Shown here: in pieces, positions 34,929 through 37,358 of the stretch
Layout of the letters: each line of letters opens with the position of its first letter
How positions within the stretch are numbered: the stretch's first letter is position 1
Assembly (NCBI GenBank): GCA_000583135.1
Contig: JFBG01000047.1
Coordinates: 1 to 37,358, forward strand
Direction: 5' to 3'
From: Thioalkalivibrio sp. HK1
GTDB lineage: Bacteria > Pseudomonadota > Gammaproteobacteria > HK1
DNA: 37,358 nt
Position numbers and translations under genes: made by a program
Notes under the pieces: model-generated
Told to the model about the DNA's origin: nothing
Databases searched by the model: none
Seen by the model: only the letters and a program-made list of their open reading frames with translations

Positions 34929-36458
34929 ATGGCTTTGAGAATTACATTGGGTGATCTTCTTCACCGATGTGCCGATCGATTCGGGGATCGTCCGTTTTTG
35001 ACCATCGCCGAAACCGGGAAGACATTGGCTTATGGCGAGTTCGAATCGATCGTCAATCGCTTGGCTCACGGGATTGAAGATCGATTCGGCGAGGCGCTGT
35101 CTTATGTCGCCATCTTCATGGAAAACGGAGCCGAGTATCTCGCCACTTCTTATGCCCTGAAAAAGATCGATGCGATCGAGGTTTCGATCAATCATGCCAT
35201 GCGGGGGGCGCCCTTGGCGCGGATGATCGACCAAACCGAGGCGAGGTTGCTGTTTACTTCCGGCAAGCACCTCGATGCTTTGGATCGGATTCGGGATTCG
35301 ATATCGCATGTTCGGACGTTGGTGTTGATCGATGCCGAAGACGAGGCTCGCCGGCTATTTCCCGATCTCGAGGTGGTTCGCTTCGAGGATATCCTGTCGG
35401 ATCGCACCGATCATCTGATCTCGTCCGCCAAGGATACCGACACCGCCACGATTCTTTTCACATCCGGCACCACCGGGGTTTCCAAAGGGTGTTTGCTATC
35501 GCATCGCTATGCGGTGCGCACCGCGGAAAATATCATCGATCCCTTCAAAGTAACCGTCGATGATTGCGTTTATTCACCCTATCCGCTTTCTCATATCGGC
35601 CCTGCTTATTACGATATTTTGCCGACGATGATGACGGGGGGACGGGTTGTTTTGCGTCAACGCTTCAGCGTCTCCAATTTTTGGCCCGAGGTCAAGAAGT
35701 ACGAGGTGACATGGTTCATGATGCTCGGCTCGGTTCAACAGTTGCTATGGGCCAATCCGCCTTGCCCCGAGGAGAGGGAGCATCGCGTGACTCGCTGTTG
35801 GAGCACGCCCGCTCCGGTTCCGAAAAAGGATTTCGATGCCCGCTTCGGGGTGCATCTCATCCCCGGCGGCGGCTATGGCTCGACCGACGCCGGCTGGGTG
35901 GTCGTGCCGCAGTGGGATCATCCTGGCGGGGTGGTATTGCCCCATTTCGAGGTGGCCATTCACGATGATGCGGGCGATCCGGTCCCCTTGGGCGAACCGG
36001 GACAGATGGTCGTGCGCCCCTTGGAGCCGGGGGTGATGTCCGATGGTTATTTCTCGATGCCCGATCGCACTTTGGCCAGTCGTAAGGATCTTTGGTTCCA
36101 TACCGGGGATATCGCCCGCTTGGATGAGAACAATCTCTTTTATTTCATGCACCGAATGAGCGAACGCATTCGGGTCAAAGGGGAGATGGTTTCGGCTTAT
36201 GAGGTCGAGGAAGGAGCGCTTGCACATGTTGCTGTGCAAGATTGCGCCGCCATCGGTGTTCAAAGCGAATGGGGCGAGGAGGCCATCAAGCTATTCGTGG
36301 TCAAAAAACCGGGCTTCGAGGTCAGCGCCGATGAATTGAAAAAGCACTGCGCCGACCGGATGGCCCGGTTCATGGTGCCCGAACATATCGTCTTCCTCGA
36401 TGAATTGCCTCGCACCTCGACCGGAAAACCCGAAAAAGGCAAGCTGGCCGCCCTGTGA
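34929..36458 (+). CDS. CaiC-like AMP-forming acyl-CoA ligase
   Basis: A 509-residue ANL-superfamily enzyme. The ATP loop is TILFTSGTTGVSKG (about 174-187). Next come the adenylate-binding region GGGYGSTDAGWVV, the hinge region WFHTGDIARLDENNLFYF with RMSERIRVKGE, and the C-terminal lysine motif PRTSTGKPEKGKL. Overall layout and the LSHIGPAYYD and VTWFMMLGSVQQLL stretches resemble crotonobetaine/carnitine-CoA ligases (CaiC) and related acyl-CoA ligases. It forms an acyl-adenylate and then an acyl-CoA thioester. The substrate cannot be fixed, but betaine-type acids fit the nearby dimethylglycine dehydrogenases. The ATG at 34929 has AAGGGTGAG upstream. A GTG at 34911 is also in frame. The motifs are complete. 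Confidence 0.85.
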   Translation: MALRITLGDLLHRCADRFGDRPFLTIAETGKTLAYGEFESIVNRLAHGIEDRFGEALSYVAIFMENGAEYLATSYALKKIDAIEVSINHAMRGAPLARMIDQTEARLLFTSGKHLDALDRIRDSISHVRTLVLIDAEDEARRLFPDLEVVRFEDILSDRTDHLISSAKDTDTATILFTSGTTGVSKGCLLSHRYAVRTAENIIDPFKVTVDDCVYSPYPLSHIGPAYYDILPTMMTGGRVVLRQRFSVSNFWPEVKKYEVTWFMMLGSVQQLLWANPPCPEEREHRVTRCWSTPAPVPKKDFDARFGVHLIPGGGYGSTDAGWVVVPQWDHPGGVVLPHFEVAIHDDAGDPVPLGEPGQMVVRPLEPGVMSDGYFSMPDRTLASRKDLWFHTGDIARLDENNLFYFMHRMSERIRVKGEMVSAYEVEEGALAHVAVQDCAAIGVQSEWGEEAIKLFVVKKPGFEVSADELKKHCADRMARFMVPEHIVFLDELPRTSTGKPEKGKLAAL

Positions 36459-36474
36459 AAAAAAAGGGGGGGGG
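36451..36474. repeat. A8-G9 homopolymer pair at the ligase stop codon
   Basis: The ligase ends ...CTGTGA and the stop's A begins a run of eight A followed by nine G. Such tracts are prone to slippage. Here it lies at the very end of the gene, so length changes would affect only the 3' end or antisense reading. Confidence 0.6.
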
Positions 36475-36710
36475 ATGGGAGATCGACGATGGTCGCTTGC
36501 CGCCGACCGTCTTCGGCGGGGGACTTGCGAGCGCTTTCGGTCTCGAACCATCGAATATCCGAAAAAAGAGAAAACAGCAGGGCGAATCGTCTCCGATGTG
36601 CATTCGGATTTGCCTTCATAAAAAAAATCTCCTTGATGAGAACAAAATGGGATCGGCAAGGTCAAAGAGAGAGTAGTATTCTTCCAAGCGCTTTCCTTTT
36701 TCCGAGGAGG
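36459..36710. other. Intergenic region downstream of the ligase
   Basis: About 250 bases. It contains a 7-bp hairpin (CCGCCGA/TCGGCGG, 36500-36519) that may end the ligase transcript and an A-rich tract near 36620. No gene was seen. Confidence 0.4.
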
Positions 36711-36760
36711 ATGCGCTTGATTTCGATGACCGCAGGCAAGATTCATTAGGAGATTCAGCG
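36711..36760 (+). repeat. Conserved leader of the coiled-coil gene family, copy 2
   Basis: Nearly identical to 34149-34198, encoding MRLISMTAGKIH and a TAG overlapping the GGAG of the following gene. A GAGGAGG directly precedes the small ATG. Three base differences in the 39-base frame change two residues, so peptide-level selection is not evident. Confidence 0.55.
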
Positions 36761-37144
36761 ATGAACAACGAGAAGAACGGGGTGAACGGGGTGAACATGG
36801 AGACGGAGCAGGCTCGCCAACTCTTCACCGTCGCCGTCGAACAGGCCGTTGAACGGACCGTTAAGCAAGCCGTCACCGAAGCCGTCGAGGAGGCCGTCAA
36901 TCCCAGATTCGACGAGCAGGACCTCAAAATGGAGGAGCAGAGCCGTAAGATGGAGGAGCAGAGCTGTAAGATGGAAGAGCAGAATCATAGGATGGACAAG
37001 CTCCGTGCCGATATGCGAGTCGCCATCAGCGAAAGCAACACCGCTCGACTGAAGGGAACCATCGCGATAGCGGGGCTTATCACCGGATTTGGAAGTGCGA
37101 TCGCGATCGGGGTTTCCTCCATCATGGTCTCGCTCCTCAAATGA
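36761..37144 (+). CDS. Tail-anchored coiled-coil protein, paralogue 2 (intact)
   Basis: A 127-residue protein with an amphipathic helix (EQARQLFTVAVEQAVERTV), a region of A/V/E repeats (KQAVTEAVEEAVNPRFDEQD), three tandem heptads KMEEQSR/KMEEQSC/KMEEQNH, then MDKLRADMRVAISESN. It ends in a hydrophobic segment of about 25 residues (TIAIAGLITGFGSAIAIGV) close to the C-terminus, as in tail-anchored proteins. This suggests an oligomeric coiled coil attached to the inner membrane with most of it in the cytoplasm. The ribosome site GGAG and the leader repeat precede the ATG. The family is not one I recognise. Plausible comparisons are DUF1640-like membrane coiled coils, but I would not assign one. 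Confidence 0.7.
   Translation: MNNEKNGVNGVNMETEQARQLFTVAVEQAVERTVKQAVTEAVEEAVNPRFDEQDLKMEEQSRKMEEQSCKMEEQNHRMDKLRADMRVAISESNTARLKGTIAIAGLITGFGSAIAIGVSSIMVSLLK
36926..36988 (+). repeat. 21-bp tandem repeat encoding heptads
   Basis: Three 21-base units, each beginning AAGATGGAGGAGCAG or close to it, encode the KMEEQxx heptads of the coiled coil. In-frame expansion or contraction would change the rod length by seven residues at a time without breaking the frame. Confidence 0.75.
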
Positions 37145-37184
37145 GCGATTCCCTCACGAGAAGAACATCCGGAGAAAAACGGCG

Positions 37185-37358
37185 ATGAACATGGGAAGGG
37201 AGGATGAAGCTCGTCAACTCTTCATCGGCGCCATCGAACAAGCCTTGGCCAAAACCATCGAACAGGCCGTGGCCAAAGCCTTCGAACAGGCTATCAGTCA
37301 TAGGTTCGACGAGCAAAGCCTTAGGATGGATGAGTTGAACCGCAAGATGGAGGGGCTG
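37185..37358 (+). CDS. Coiled-coil protein paralogue 3, cut by the window end
   Basis: A partial frame of 58 codons starting MNMGREDEARQLFIGAIEQA, then KTIEQAVAKAFEQAISHRFD and EQSLRMDELNRKMEGL. It is a third member of the family at 34199 and 36761, with the same order of features. GGAG lies about 10 bases before the ATG. The start lies 40 bases after the stop of paralogue 2, so the two may be co-transcribed. The C-terminus and any membrane anchor are outside the window. Confidence 0.65.
   Translation, partial: MNMGREDEARQLFIGAIEQALAKTIEQAVAKAFEQAISHRFDEQSLRMDELNRKMEGL

Overview
The window looks like a piece of a proteobacterial chromosome. Most genes are moderately GC-rich, and it contains a complete mukF-mukE-mukB condensin operon whose subunits match the gammaproteobacterial MukBEF family more closely than the shorter Mks/Jet proteins. 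It also carries glycine-betaine type one-carbon catabolism and a MetY methionine enzyme. No rRNA or complete tRNA was seen and the species cannot be named. Patches of clearly lower GC (about 700-1200 and the qatB/qatC part) point to transferred DNA.

Layout. 1-2260 is a graveyard: a broken C-terminal winged-helix gene, an AT-rich orphan gene, a possible small gene and nested insertion-sequence fragments. 2311-3576 is metY, with a clear promoter overlapped by a perfect inverted repeat. 4175-8825 is a complete Qat anti-phage operon (qatA KAP ATPase, qatB, qatC QueC-like, qatD TatD-like), all on the minus strand with overlapping or abutting genes. Directly upstream, also on the minus strand, 9035-16890 holds mukF-mukE-mukB followed by a JetD-like Toprim gene. 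The gene order is that of Wadjet (JetABCD), but the three condensin subunits are MukBEF-like. I regard this as the most interesting locus. 17214-25162 continues the accessory region: a secreted ankyrin protein, two tandem AbiEi-like antitoxin paralogues (plus a third copy of their upstream block without a recognisable gene), an unrelated AbiEi-family gene with no toxin partner, a solo insertion-sequence end, a doubly truncated RecG-like/AlbA_2 pseudogene, a secreted unknown and an orphan hsdM.

25714-31886 is a metabolic operon on the minus strand: two tandem dimethylglycine/sarcosine-dehydrogenase-like flavoproteins (the upstream one carries two compensating single-base frameshifts) and a class III aminotransferase. 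A strongly paired RNA leader precedes it. 32318-37358 runs on the plus strand: a periplasmic ankyrin protein with 11 repeats, a small two-helix membrane protein, a CaiC-like acyl-CoA ligase, and three members of a short coiled-coil, tail-anchored protein family, two of which share a conserved leader. The last is cut by the window end.

How it works together: the left two thirds read as a defence island (Qat, the Muk/Jet locus, AbiEi genes and R-M remnants, with insertion-sequence scars). The right third is betaine/dimethylglycine breakdown plus a carnitine/betaine-type CoA ligase, followed by a small paralogous membrane-protein array of unknown role.
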